Assembly: GCF_023856365.1 (NCBI RefSeq)
Contig: NC_064555.1
Location: 17,060,254 to 17,124,253, forward strand
DNA: 64,000 bases
Reading direction: 5' to 3'
From: Brienomyrus brachyistius
Taxonomy: Eukaryota > Chordata > Actinopteri > Osteoglossiformes > Mormyridae
Positions 1 to 13,110 of this stretch are shown one piece after another. The notes under the pieces are model-generated. The model had not been told where the DNA came from and made no database searches. It saw nothing but the letters and a program-made list of their open reading frames with translations. The position numbers and the translations under genes are program-made. Numbering within the stretch: position 1 is the stretch's first letter; each line of letters begins with the position of its first letter.

Positions 1-3000
1 GATGCTGCAGTGCAGGAGATCAGCAAAATGGAAGCCATGAAAGTGGACATGGATGGACAGAAAGAAAGACTGGAAAGGCAATGGGAAGAGATGAAGCAGG
101 AGAAAGATGTGATTGATCAACTGACAGCTGAACTAGGGAAACAGAAAGAGGACATGAACAACTGGACAGAGGAAATGGAGAAAGAGGTGATGAGGATTGA
201 AGAAATGAAAGCTGATATTCAAAACAAGAAAGAGAAAATTGATCGAGACAGAGGTGATGTAATGAGGGAGATTCTCAAAATGGAAGCTGTTAAAGCTGAG
301 ATGGATGGACAGAAAAGAGAAATGGAGAAGGAACTGGACAATATTAAAAGGGAGAAAGATGAAATTGATCAAATCAAGTTGCAGCTTCAGAAACAAAAAA
401 TGGACATAGACAACTGGATAGAAAAGAGGCAGGAGGAAAAAGACAAGATCGAACAGCTGGCAACAGCCCTTCAAAAGGAGAAAGAAACATCTGATCAAAT
501 AAGAGAAGAAACAAAACTTAAACAACTAAAACTGGAACAGATACAGCAGGAAAAGGACGATATTGAGCAACAAAAGTGTGAGATACAGAAACAGAGAGAG
601 GAAATGGAAAACTGGATACAGGAAAGACAGCAGGAGAGGACTAGGATTGAACAAATGAAAGAGGATCTTGAAAATGAGAAAGACAAAATTGATCAAGCCA
701 GAGGTGATGTAATGAGGGAGACTGTCAAAATGGAAGCCATTAAAGCAGAGATGGATGAACAGAAAAGAGAGATGGAGAAGGAACTGGACAATATTAAAAG
801 GGAGAAAGATGAAATTGATCAAATGAAGTTGAAGCTTCAGAAACAAAAAATGGACACAGACAATTGGATAGAAGAGAGGCAGCAAGAGAAAGACTTGATT
901 GAAGAAATTAAAGCAAACCTTCAAAAAGAAAAAGAGAAAATTGATCAAACTCGAGAAGATAATTTAAGAGAAGCCAGAAAAATTGCAGATGGCAAAGTTG
1001 AGTTGGACGGGGAAAAGGAAGTAATGGAAAAGCAATTGGAGCAGACTAAGAGGGAGAAGGATGATATGAAAGAATTGAAGGTTAAGCTACAGAAAGAAAA
1101 AGAAGAAATGGAACGACAAAAAGAACAAATGGAAGAGCAATTAGGCCAGATTAAGAGGGAGAAAGAGGAAATTGAGCAAATAAAGGCTGAGCTACAGAAG
1201 CAAAAATTGAACATTGACAACTGGATACAAGAGAGGCAGCAAGAACTGATCAGTATTGAACAAGTAAAAGAGGATCTTGAAAAAAAGAAAGAGAACATTG
1301 ATCAAGCCAGAGATGCTGCAGTGCAGGAGATCAGCAAAATGGAAGCCATGAAAGTGGACATGGATGGACAGAAAGAAAGACTGGAAAGGCAATGGGAAGA
1401 GATGAAGCAGGAGAAAGATGTGATTGATCAACTGACAGCTGAACTAGGGAAACAGAAAGAGGACATGAACAACTGGACAGAGGAAATGGAGAAAGAGGTG
1501 ATGAGGATTGAAGAAATGAAAGCTGATATTCAAAACAAGAAAGAGAAAATTGATCGAGACAGAGGTGATGTAATGAGGGAGATTCTCAAAATGGAAGCTG
1601 TTAAAGCTGAGATGGATGGACAGAAAAGAGAAATGGAGAAGGAACTGGACAATATTAAAAGGGAGAAAGATGAAATTGATCAAATCAAGTTGCAGCTTCA
1701 GAAACAAAAAATGGACATAGACAACTGGATAGAAAAGAGGCAGGAGGAAAAAGACAAGATCGAACAGCTGGCAACAGCCCTTCAAAAGGAGAAAGAAACA
1801 TCTGATCAAATAAGAGAAGAAACAAAACTTAAACAACTAAAACTGGAACAGATACAGCAGGAAAAGGACGATATTGAGCAACAAAAGTGTGAGATACAGA
1901 AACAGAGAGAGGAAATGGAAAACTGGATACAGGAAAGACAGCAGGAGAGGACTAGGATTGAACAAATGAAAGAGGATCCTGAAAATGAGAAAGACAAAAT
2001 TGATCAAGCCAGAGGTGATGTAATGAGGGAGACTGTCAAAATGGAAGCCATTAAAGCAGAGATGGATGAACAGAAAAGAGAGATGGAGAAGGAACTGGAC
2101 AATATTAAAAGGGAGAAAGATGAAATTGATCAAATGAAGTTGAAGCTTCAGAAACAAAAAATGGACACAGACAATTGGATAGAAGAGAGGCAGCAAGAGA
2201 AAGACTTGATTGAAGAAATTAAAGCAAACCTTCAAAAAGAAAAAGAGAAAATTGATCAAACTCGAGAAGATAATTTAAGAGAAGCCAGAAAAATTGCAGA
2301 TGGCAAAGTTGAGCTGGACGGGGAAAAGGAAGTAATGGAAAAGCAATTGGAGCAGACTAAGAGGGAGAAGGATGATATGAAAGAATTGAAGGTTAAGCTA
2401 CAGAAAGAGAAAGAAGAAATGGAACGAGAAAAAGAACAAATGGAAGAGCAATTAGGCCAGATTAAGAGGGAGAAAGAGGAAATTGAGCAAATAAAGGCTG
2501 AGCTACAGAAGCAAAAATTGAACATTGACAACTGGATAAAAGAGAGGCAGCAAGAACTGATCAGTATTGAACAAGTAAAAGAGGATCTTGAAAAAAAGAA
2601 AGAGAACATTGATCAAGCCAGAGATGCTGCAGTGCAGGAGATCAGCAAAATGGAAGCCATGAAAGTGGACATGGATGGACAGAAAGAAAGACTGGAAAGG
2701 CAATGGGAAGAGATGAAGCAGGAGAAAGATGTGATTGATCAACTGACAGCTGAACTAGGGAAACAGAAAGAGGACATGAACAACTGGACAGAGGAAATGG
2801 AGAAAGAGGTGATGAGGATTGAAGAAATGAAAGCTGATATTCAAAACAAGAAAGAGAAAATTGATCGAGACAGAGGTGATGTAATGAGGGAGATTCTCAA
2901 AATGGAAGCTGTTAAAGCTGAGATGGATGGACAGAAAAGAGAAATGGAGAAGGAACTGGACAATATTAAAAGGGAGAAAGATGAAATTGATCAAATCAAG

Positions 3001-6000
3001 TTGCAGCTTCAGAAACAAAAAATGGACATAGACAACTGGATAGAAAAGAGGCAGGAGGAAAAAGACAAGATCGAACAGCTGGCAACAGACCTTCAAAAGG
3101 AGAAAGAAACATCTGATCAAATAAGAGAAGAAACAAAACTTAAACAACTAAAACTGGAACAGATACAGCAGGAAAAGGACGATATTGAGCAACAAAAGTG
3201 TGAGATACAGAAACAGAGAGAGGAAATGGAAAACTGGATACAGGAAAGACAGCAGGAGAGGACTAGGATTGAACAAATGAAAGAGGATCTTGAAAATGAG
3301 AAAGACAAAATTGATCAAGCCAGAGGTGATGTAATGAGGGAGACTGTCAAAATGGAAGCCATTAAAGCAGAGATGGATGAACAGAAAAGAGAGATGGAGA
3401 AGGAACTGGACAATATTAAAAGGGAGAAAGATGAAATTGATCAAATGAAGTTGAAGCTTCAGAAACAAAAAATGGACACAGACAATTGGATAGAAGAGAG
3501 GCAGCAAGAGAAAGACTTGATTGAAGAAATTAAAGCAAACCTTCAAAAAGAAAAAGAGAAAATTGATCAAACTCGAGAAGATAATTTAAGAGAAGCCAGA
3601 AAAATTGCAGATGGCAAAGTTGAGTTGGACGGGGAAAAGGAAGTAATGGAAAAGCAATTGGAGCAGACTAAGAGGGAGAAGGATGATATGAAAGAATTGA
3701 AGGTTAAGCTACAGAAAGAGAAAGAAGAAATGGAACGACAAAAAGAACAAATGGAAGAGCAATTAGGCCAGATTAAGAGGGAGAAAGAGGAAATTGAGCA
3801 AATAAAGGCTGAGCTACAGAAGCAAAAATTGAACATTGACAACTGGATACAAGAGAGGCAGCAAGAACTGATCAGTATTGAACAAGTAAAAGAGGATCTT
3901 GAAAAAAAGAAAGAGAACATTGATCAAGCCAGAGATGCTGCAGTGCAGGAGATCAGCAAAATGGAAGCCATGAAAGTGGACATGGATGGACAGAAAGAAA
4001 GACTGGAAAGGCAATGGGAAGAGATGAAGCAGGAGAAAGATGTGATTGATCAACTGACAGCTGAACTAGGGAAACAGAAAGAGGACATGAACAACTGGAC
4101 AGAGGAAATGGAGAAAGAGGTGATGAGGATTGAAGAAATGAAAGCTGATATTCAAAACAAGAAAGAGAAAATTGATCGAGACAGAGGTGATGTAATGAGG
4201 GAGATTCTCAAAATGGAAGCTGTTAAAGCTGAGATGGATGGACAGAAAAGAGAAATGGAGAAGGAACTGGACAATATTAAAAGGGAGAAAGATGAAATTG
4301 ATCAAATCAAGTTGCAGCTTCAGAAACAAAAAATGGACATAGACAACTGGATAGAAAAGAGGCAGGAGGAAAAAGACAAGATCGAACAGCTGGCAACAGC
4401 CCTTCAAAAGGAGAAAGAAACATCTGATCAAATAAGAGAAGAAACAAAACTTAAACAACTAAAACTGGAACAGATACAGCAGGAAAAGGACGATATTGAG
4501 CAACAAAAGTGTGAGATACAGAAACAGAGAGAGGAAATGGAAAACTGGATACAGGAAAGACAGCAGGAGAGGACTAGGATTGAACAAATGAAAGAGGATC
4601 TTGAAAATGAGAAAGACAAAATTGATCAAGCCAGAGGTGATGTAATGAGGGAGACTGTCAAAATGGAAGCCATTAAAGCAGAGATGGATGAACAGAAAAG
4701 AGAGATGGAGAAGGAACTGGACAATATTAAAAGGGAGAAAGATGAAATTGATCAAATGAAGTTGAAGCTTCAGAAACAAAAAATGGACACAGACAATTGG
4801 ATAGAAGAGAGGCAGCAAGAGAAAGACTTGATTGAAGAAATTAAAGCAAACCTTCAAAAAGAAAAAGAGAAAATTGATCAAACTCGAGAAGATAATTTAA
4901 GAGAAGCCAGAAAAATTGCAGATGGCAAAGTTGAGTTGGACGGGGAAAAGGAAGTAATGGAAAAGCAATTGGAGCAGACTAAGAGGGAGAAGGATGATAT
5001 GAAAGAATTGAAGGTTAAGCTACAGAAAGAGAAAGAAGAAATGGAACGACAAAAAGAACAAATGGAAGAGCAATTAGGCCAGATTAAGAGGGAGAAAGAG
5101 GAAATTGAGAAAATAAAGGCTGAGCTACAGAAGCAAAAATTGAACATTGACAACTGGATACAAGAGAGGCAGCAAGAACTGATCAGTATTGAACAAATAA
5201 AAGAGGATCTTGAAAAAAAGAAAGAGAACATTGATCAAGCCAGAGATGCTGCAGTGCAGGAGATCAGCAAAATGGAAGCCATGAAAGTGGACATGGATGG
5301 ACAGAAAGAAAGACTGGAAAGGCAATGGGAAGAGATGAAGCAGGAGAAAGATGTGATTGATCAACTGACAGCTGAACTAGGGAAACAGAAAGAGGACATG
5401 AACAACTGGACAGAGGAAATGGAGAAAGAGGTGATGAGGATTGAAGAAATGAAAGCTGATATTCAAAACAAGAAAGAGAAAATTGATCGAGACAGAGGTG
5501 ATGTAATGAGGGAGATTCTCAAAATGGAAGCTGTTAAAGCTGAGATGGATGGACAGAAAAGAGAAATGGAGAAGGAACTGGACAATATTAAAAGGGAGAA
5601 AGATGAAATTGATCAAATCAAGTTGCAGCTTCAGAAACAAAAAATGGACATAGACAACTGGATAGAAAAGAGGCAGGAGGAAAAAGACAAGATCGAACAG
5701 CTGGCAACAGCCCTTCAAAAGGAGAAAGAAACATCTGATCAAATAAGAGAAGAAACAAAACTTAAACAACTAAAACTGGAACAGATACAGCAGGAAAAGG
5801 ACGATATTGAGCAACAAAAGTGTGAGATACAGAAACAGAGAGAGGAAATGGAAAACTGGATACAGGAAAGACAGCAGGAGAGGACTAGGATTGAACAAAT
5901 GAAAGAGGATCTTGAAAATGAGAAAGACAAAATTGATCAAGCCAGAGGTGATGTAATGAGGGAGACTGTCAAAATGGAAGCCATTAAAGCAGAGATGGAT

Positions 6001-9000
6001 GAACAGAAAAGAGAGATGGAGAAGGAACTGGACAATATTAAAAGGGAGAAAGATGAAATTGATCAAATGAAGTTGAAGCTTCAGAAACAAAAAATGGACA
6101 CAGACAATTGGATAGAAGAGAGGCAGCAAGAGAAAGACTTGATTGAAGAAATTAAAGCAAACCTTCAAAAAGAAAAAGAGAAAATTGATCAAACTCGAGA
6201 AGATAATTTAAGAGAAGCCAGAAAAATTGCAGATGGCAAAGTTGAGTTGGACGGGGAAAAGGAAGTAATGGAAAAGCAATTGGAGCAGACTAAGAGGGAG
6301 AAGGATGATATGAAAGAATTGAAGGTTAAGCTACAGAAAGAGAAAGAAGAAATGGAACGACAAAAAGAACAAATGGAAGAGCAATTAGGCCAGATTAAGA
6401 GGGAGAAAGAGGAAATTGAGCAAATAAAGGCTGAGCTACAGAAGCAAAAATTGAACATTGACAACTGGATACAAGAGAGGCAGCAAGAACTGATCAGTAT
6501 TGAACAAGTAAAAGAGGATCTTGAAAAAAAGAAAGAGAACATTGATCAAGCCAGAGATGCTGCAGTGCAGGAGATCAGCAAAATGGAAGCCATGAAAGTG
6601 GACATGGATGGACAGAAAGAAAGACTGGAAAGGCAATGGGAAGAGATGAAGCAGGAGAAAGATGTGATTGATCAACTGACAGCTGAACTAGGGAAACAGA
6701 AAGAGGACATGAACAACTGGACAGAGGAAATGGAGAAAGAGGTGATGAGGATTGAAGAAATGAAAGCTGATATTCAAAACAAGAAAGAGAAAATTGATCG
6801 AGACAGAGGTGATGTAATGAGGGAGATTCTCAAAATGGAAGCTGTTAAAGCTGAGATGGATGGACAGAAAAGAGAAATGGAGAAGGAACTGGACAATATT
6901 AAAAGGGAGAAAGATGAAATTGATCAAATCAAGTTGCAGCTTCAGAAACAAAAAATGGACATAGACAACTGGATAGAAAAGAGGCAGGAGGAAAAAGACA
7001 AGATCGAACAGCTGGCAACAGCCCTTCAAAAGGAGAAAGAAACATCTGATCAAATAAGAGAAGAAACAAAACTTAAACAACTAAAACTGGAACAGATACA
7101 GCAGGAAAAGGACGATATTGAGCAACAAAAGTGTGAGATACAGAAACAGAGAGAGGAAATGGAAAACTGGATACAGGAAAGACAGCAGGAGAGGACTAGG
7201 ATTGAACAAATGAAAGAGGATCCTGAAAATGAGAAAGACAAAATTGATCAAGCCAGAGGTGATGTAATGAGGGAGACTGTCAAAATGGAAGCCATTAAAG
7301 CAGAGATGGATGAACAGAAAAGAGAGATGGAGAAGGAACTGGACAATATTAAAAGGGAGAAAGATGAAATTGATCAAATGAAGTTGAAGCTTCAGAAACA
7401 AAAAATGGACACAGACAATTGGATAGAAGAGAGGCAGCAAGAGAAAGACTTGATTGAAGAAATTAAAGCAAACCTTCAAAAAGAAAAAGAGAAAATTGAT
7501 CAAACTCGAGAAGATAATTTAAGAGAAGCCAGAAAAATTGCAGATGGCAAAGTTGAGCTGGACGGGGAAAAGGAAGTAATGGAAAAGCAATTGGAGCAGA
7601 CTAAGAGGGAGAAGGATGATATGAAAGAATTGAAGGTTAAGCTACAGAAAGAGAAAGAAGAAATGGAACGACAAAAAGAACAAATGGAAGAGCAATTAGG
7701 CCAGATTAAGAGGGAGAAAGAGGAAATTGAGCAAATAAAGGCTGAGCTACAGAAGCAAAAATTGAACATTGACAACTGGATACAAGAGAGGCAGCAAGAA
7801 CTGATCAGTATTGAACAAATAAAAGAGGATCTTGAAAAAAAGAAAGAGAACATTGATCAAGCCAGAGATGCTGCAGTGCAGGAGATCAGCAAAATGGAAG
7901 CCATGAAAGTGGACATGGATGGACAGAAAGAAAGACTGGAAATGCAATGGGAAGAGATGAAGCAGGAGAAAGATGTGATTGATCAACTGACAGCTGAACT
8001 AGGGAAACAGAAAGAGGACATGAACAACTGGACAGAGGAAATGGAGAAAGAGGTGATGAGGATTGAAGAAATGAAAGCTGATATTCAAAACAAGAAAGAG
8101 AAAATTGATCGAGACAGAGGTGATGTAATGAGGGAGATTCTCAAAATGGAAGCTGTTAAAGCTGAGATGGATGGACAGAAAAGAGAAATGGAGAAGGAAC
8201 TGGACAATATTAAAAGGGAGAAAGATGAAATTGATCAAATCAAGTTGCAGCTTCAGAAACAAAAAATGGACATAGACAACTGGATAGAAAAGAGGCAGGA
8301 GGAAAAAGACAAGATCGAACAGCTGGCAACAGCCCTTCAAAAGGAGAAAGAAACATCTGATCAAATAAGAGAAGAAACAAAACTTAAACAACTAAAACTG
8401 GAACAGATACAGCAGGAAAAGGACGATATTGAGCAACAAAAGTGTGAGATACAGAAACAGAGAGAGGAAATGGAAAACTGGATACAGGAAAGACAGCAGG
8501 AGAGGACTAGGATTGAACAAATGAAAGAGGATCTTGAAAATGAGAAAGACAAAATTGATCAAGCCAGAGGTGATGTAATGAGGGAGACTGTCAAAATGGA
8601 AGCCATTAAAGCAGAGATGGATGAACAGAAAAGAGAGATGGAGAAGGAACTGGACAATATTAAAAGGGAGAAAGATGAAATTGATCAAATGAAGTTGAAG
8701 CTTCAGAAACAAAAAATGGACACAGACAATTGGATAGAAGAGAGGCAGCAAGAGAAAGACTTGATTGAAGAAATTAAAGCAAACCTTCAAAAAGAAAAAG
8801 AGAAAATTGATCAAACTCGAGAAGATAATTTAAGAGAAGCCAGAAAAATTGCAGATGGCAAAGTTGAGTTGGACGGGGAAAAGGAAGTAATGGAAAAGCA
8901 ATTGGAGCAGACTAAGAGGGAGAAGGATGATATGAAAGAATTGAAGGTTAAGCTACAGAAAGAGAAAGAAGAAATGGAACGACAAAAAGAACAAATGGAA

Positions 9001-12000
9001 GAGCAATTAGGCCAGATTAAGAGGGAGAAAGAGGAAATTGAGCAAATAAAGGCTGAGCTACAGAAGCAAAAATTGAACATTGACAACTGGATACAAGAGA
9101 GGCAGCAAGAACTGATCAGTATTGAACAAATAAAAGAGGATCTTGAAAAAAAGAAAGAGAACATTGATCAAGCCAGAGATGCTGCAGTGCAGGAGATCAG
9201 CAAAATGGAAGCCATGAAAGTGGACATGGATGGACAGAAAGAAAGACTGGAAAGGCAATGGGAAGAGATGAAGCAGGAGAAAGATGTGATTGATCAACTG
9301 ACAGCCGAACTAGGGAAACAGAAAGAGGACATGAACAACTGGACAGAGGAAATGGAGAAAGAGGTGATGAGGATTGAAGAAATGAAAGCTGATATTCAAA
9401 ACAAGAAAGAGAAAATTGATCGAGACAGAGGTGATGTAATGAGGGAGATTCTCAAAATGGAAGCTGTTAAAGCTGAGATGGATGGACAGAAAAGAGAAAT
9501 GGAGAAGGAACTGGACAATATTAAAAGGGAGAAAGATGAAATTGATCAAATCAAGTTGCAGCTTCAGAAACAAAAAATGGACATAGACAACTGGATAGAA
9601 AAGAGGCAGGAGGAAAAAGACAAGATCGAACAGCTGGCAACAGACCTTCAAAAGGAGAAAGAAACATCTGATCAAATAAGAGAAGAAACAAAACTTAAAC
9701 AACTAAAACTGGAACAGATACAGCAGGAAAAGGACGATATTGAGCAACAAAAGTGTGAGATACAGAAACAGAGAGAGGAAATGGAAAACTGGATACAGGA
9801 AAGACAGCAGGAGAGGACTAGGATTGAACAAATGAAAGAGGATCTTGAAAATGAGAAAGACAAAATTGATCAAGCCAGAGGTGATGTAATGAGGGAGACT
9901 GTCAAAATGGAAGCCATTAAAGCAGAGATGGATGAACAGAAAAGAGAGATGGAGAAGGAACTGGACAATATTAAAAGGGAGAAAGATGAAATTGATCAAA
10001 TGAAGTTGAAGCTTCAGAAACAAAAAATGGACACAGACAATTGGATAGAAGAGAGGCAGCAAGAGAAAGACTTGATTGAAGAAATTAAAGCAAACCTTCA
10101 AAAAGAAAAAGAGAAAATTGATCAAACTCGAGAAGATAATTTAAGAGAAGCCAGAAAAATTGCAGATGGCAAAGTTGAGTTGGACGGGGAAAAGGAAGTA
10201 ATGGAAAAGCAATTGGAGCAGACTAAGAGGGAGAAGGATGATATGAAAGAATTGAAGGTTAAGCTACAGAAAGAGAAAGAAGAAATGGAACGACAAAAAG
10301 AACAAATGGAAGAGCAATTAGGCCAGATTAAGAGGGAGAAAGAGGAAATTGAGCAAATAAAGGCTGAGCTACAGAAGCAAAAATTGAACATTGACAACTG
10401 GATACAAGAGAGGCAGCAAGAACTGATCAGTATTGAACAAATAAAAGAGGATCTTGAAAAAAAGAAAGAGAACATTGATCAAGCCAGAGATGCTGCAGTG
10501 CAGGAGATCAGCAAAATGGAAGCCATGAAAGTGGACATGGATGGACAGAAAGAAAGACTGGAAAGGCAATGGGAAGAGATGAAGCAGGAGAAAGATGTGA
10601 TTGATCAACTGACAGCCGAACTAGGGAAACAGAAAGAGGACATGAACAACTGGACAGAGGAAATGGAGAAAGAGGTGATGAGGATTGAAGAAATGAAAGC
10701 TGATATTCAAAACAAGAAAGAGAAAATTGATCGAGACAGAGGTGATGTAATGAGGGAGATTCTCAAAATGGAAGCTGTTAAAGCTGAGATGGATGGACAG
10801 AAAAGAGAAATGGAGAAGGAACTGGACAATATTAAAAGGGAGAAAGATGAAATTGATCAAATCAAGTTGCAGCTTCAGAAACAAAAAATGGACATAGACA
10901 ACTGGATAGAAAAGAGGCAGGAGGAAAAAGACAAGATCGAACAGCTGGCAACAGACCTTCAAAAGGAGAAAGAAACATCTGATCAAATAAGAGAAGAAAC
11001 AAAACTTAAACAACTAAAACTGGAACAGATACAGCAGGAAAAGGACGATATTGAGCAACAAAAGTGTGAGATACAGAAACAGAGAGAGGAAATGGAAAAC
11101 TGGATACAGGAAAGACAGCAGGAGAGGACTAGGATTGAACAAATGAAAGAGGATCTTGAAAATGAGAAAGACAAAATTGATCAAGCCAGAGGTGATGTAA
11201 TGAGGGAGACTGTCAAAATGGAAGCCATTAAAGCAGAGATGGATGAACAGAAAAGAGAGATGGAGAAGGAACTGGACAATATTAAAAGGGAGAAAGATGA
11301 AATTGATCAAATGAAGTTGAAGCTTCAGAAACAAAAAATGGACACAGACAATTGGATAGAAGAGAGGCAGCAAGAGAAAGACTTGATTGAAGAAATTAAA
11401 GCAAACCTTCAAAAAGAAAAAGAGAAAATTGATCAAACTCGAGAAGATAATTTAAGAGAAGCCAGAAAAATTGCAGATGGCAAAGTTGAGTTGGACGGGG
11501 AAAAGGAAGTAATGGAAAAGCAATTGGAGCAGACTAAGAGGGAGAAGGATGATATGAAAGAATTGAAGGTTAAGCTACAGAAAGAGAAAGAAGAAATGGA
11601 ACGACAAAAAGAACAAATGGAAGAGCAATTAGGCCAGATTAAGAGGGAGAAAGAGGAAATTGAGCAAATAAAGGCTGAGCTACAGAAGCAAAAATTGAAC
11701 ATTGACAACTGGATACAAGAGAGGCAGCAAGAACTGATCAGTATTGAACAAATAAAAGAGGATCTTGAAAAAAAGAAAGAGAACATTGATCAAGCCAGAG
11801 ATGCTGCAGTGCAGGAGATCAGCAAAATGGAAGCCATGAAAGTGGACATGGATGGACAGAAAGAAAGACTGGAAAGGCAATGGGAAGAGATGAAGCAGGA
11901 GAAAGATGTGATTGATCAACTGACAGCTGAACTAGGGAAACAGAAAGAGGACATGAACAACTGGACAGAGGAAATGGAGAAAGAGGTGATGAGGATTGAA

Positions 12001-13110
12001 GAAATGAAAGCTGATATTCAAAACAAGAAAGAGAAAATTGATCGAGACAGAGGTGATGTAATGAGGGAGATTCTCAAAATGGAAGCTGTTAAAGCTGAGA
12101 TGGATGGACAGAAAAGAGAAATGGAGAAGGAACTGGACAATATTAAAAGGGAGAAAGATGAAATTGATCAAATCAAGTTGCAGCTTCAGAAACAAAAAAT
12201 GGACATAGACAACTGGATAGAAAAGAGGCAGGAGGAAAAAGACAAGATCGAACAGCTGGCAACAGACCTTCAAAAGGAGAAAGAAACATCTGATCAAATA
12301 AGAGAAGAAACAAAACTTAAACAACTAAAACTGGAACAGATACAGCAGGAAAAGGACGATATTGAGCAACAAAAGTGTGAGATACAGAAACAGAGAGAGG
12401 AAATGGAAAACTGGATACAGGAAAGACAGCAGGAGATGACTAGGATTGAACAAATGAAAGAGGATCTTGAAAATGAGAAAGACAAAATTGATCAAGCCAG
12501 AGCTGATGTAATGAGTGAGACTGTCAAAATGGAAGCCATTAAAGCAGAGATGGATGAACAGAAAAGAGAGATGGAGAAGGAACTGGACAATATTAAAAGG
12601 GAGAAAGATGAAATTGATCAAATGAAGTTGCAGCTTCAGAAACAAAAAATGGACATAGACAACTGGATAGAAGAGAGGCAGCAAGAGAAAGACTTGATTG
12701 AAGAAATTAAAGCAAACCTTCAAAAAGAAAAAGAGAAAATTGATCAAACTCGAGAAGATAATTTAAGAGAAGCCAGAAAAATTGCAGATATCAAAGTTGA
12801 GTTGGACGGGGAAAAGGAAGTAATGGAAAATCGAATGGACCAGATTAAGAGGGAGAAAGATGATATGAAAGAATTGAAGGTTAAGCTACAGAAAGAGAAA
12901 GAAGAAATGGAACGACAAAAAGAACAAATGGAAGAGCAATTAGGCCAGATTAAGAGGGAGAAAGAGGAAATTGAGCAAATAAAGGCTGAGCTACAGAAGC
13001 AAAAATTGAACATTGACAACTGGATACAAGAGAGGCAGCAAGAACTGATCAGTATTGAACAAATAAAAGAGGATCTTGAAAAAAAGAAAGAGAACATTGA
13101 TCAAGCCAGA
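1..13110 (+). repeat. Ten head-to-tail 1311-bp coding repeat units
   Basis: The block beginning GATGCTGCAGTGCAGGAG recurs at 1, 1312, 2623, 3934, 5245, 6556, 7867, 9178, 10489 and 11800, exactly 1311 bp apart, so the frame is never broken. Units 1-9 differ by only a few bases each; unit 10 (11800-13110) has clearly more changes. Within a unit, Trp-to-Trp spacing is 84, 66, 84, 119 and 84 residues, summing to 437, so each unit is five diverged copies of an older ~84-residue (12-heptad) module. One copy is 18 residues short and one carries 35 extra. Confidence 0.97.

Noticed and set aside
1..13110. CRISPR-like regular array
   Set aside because: Repeats are 1311 bp, directly abutting, without spacers, and protein coding in a eukaryotic genome.
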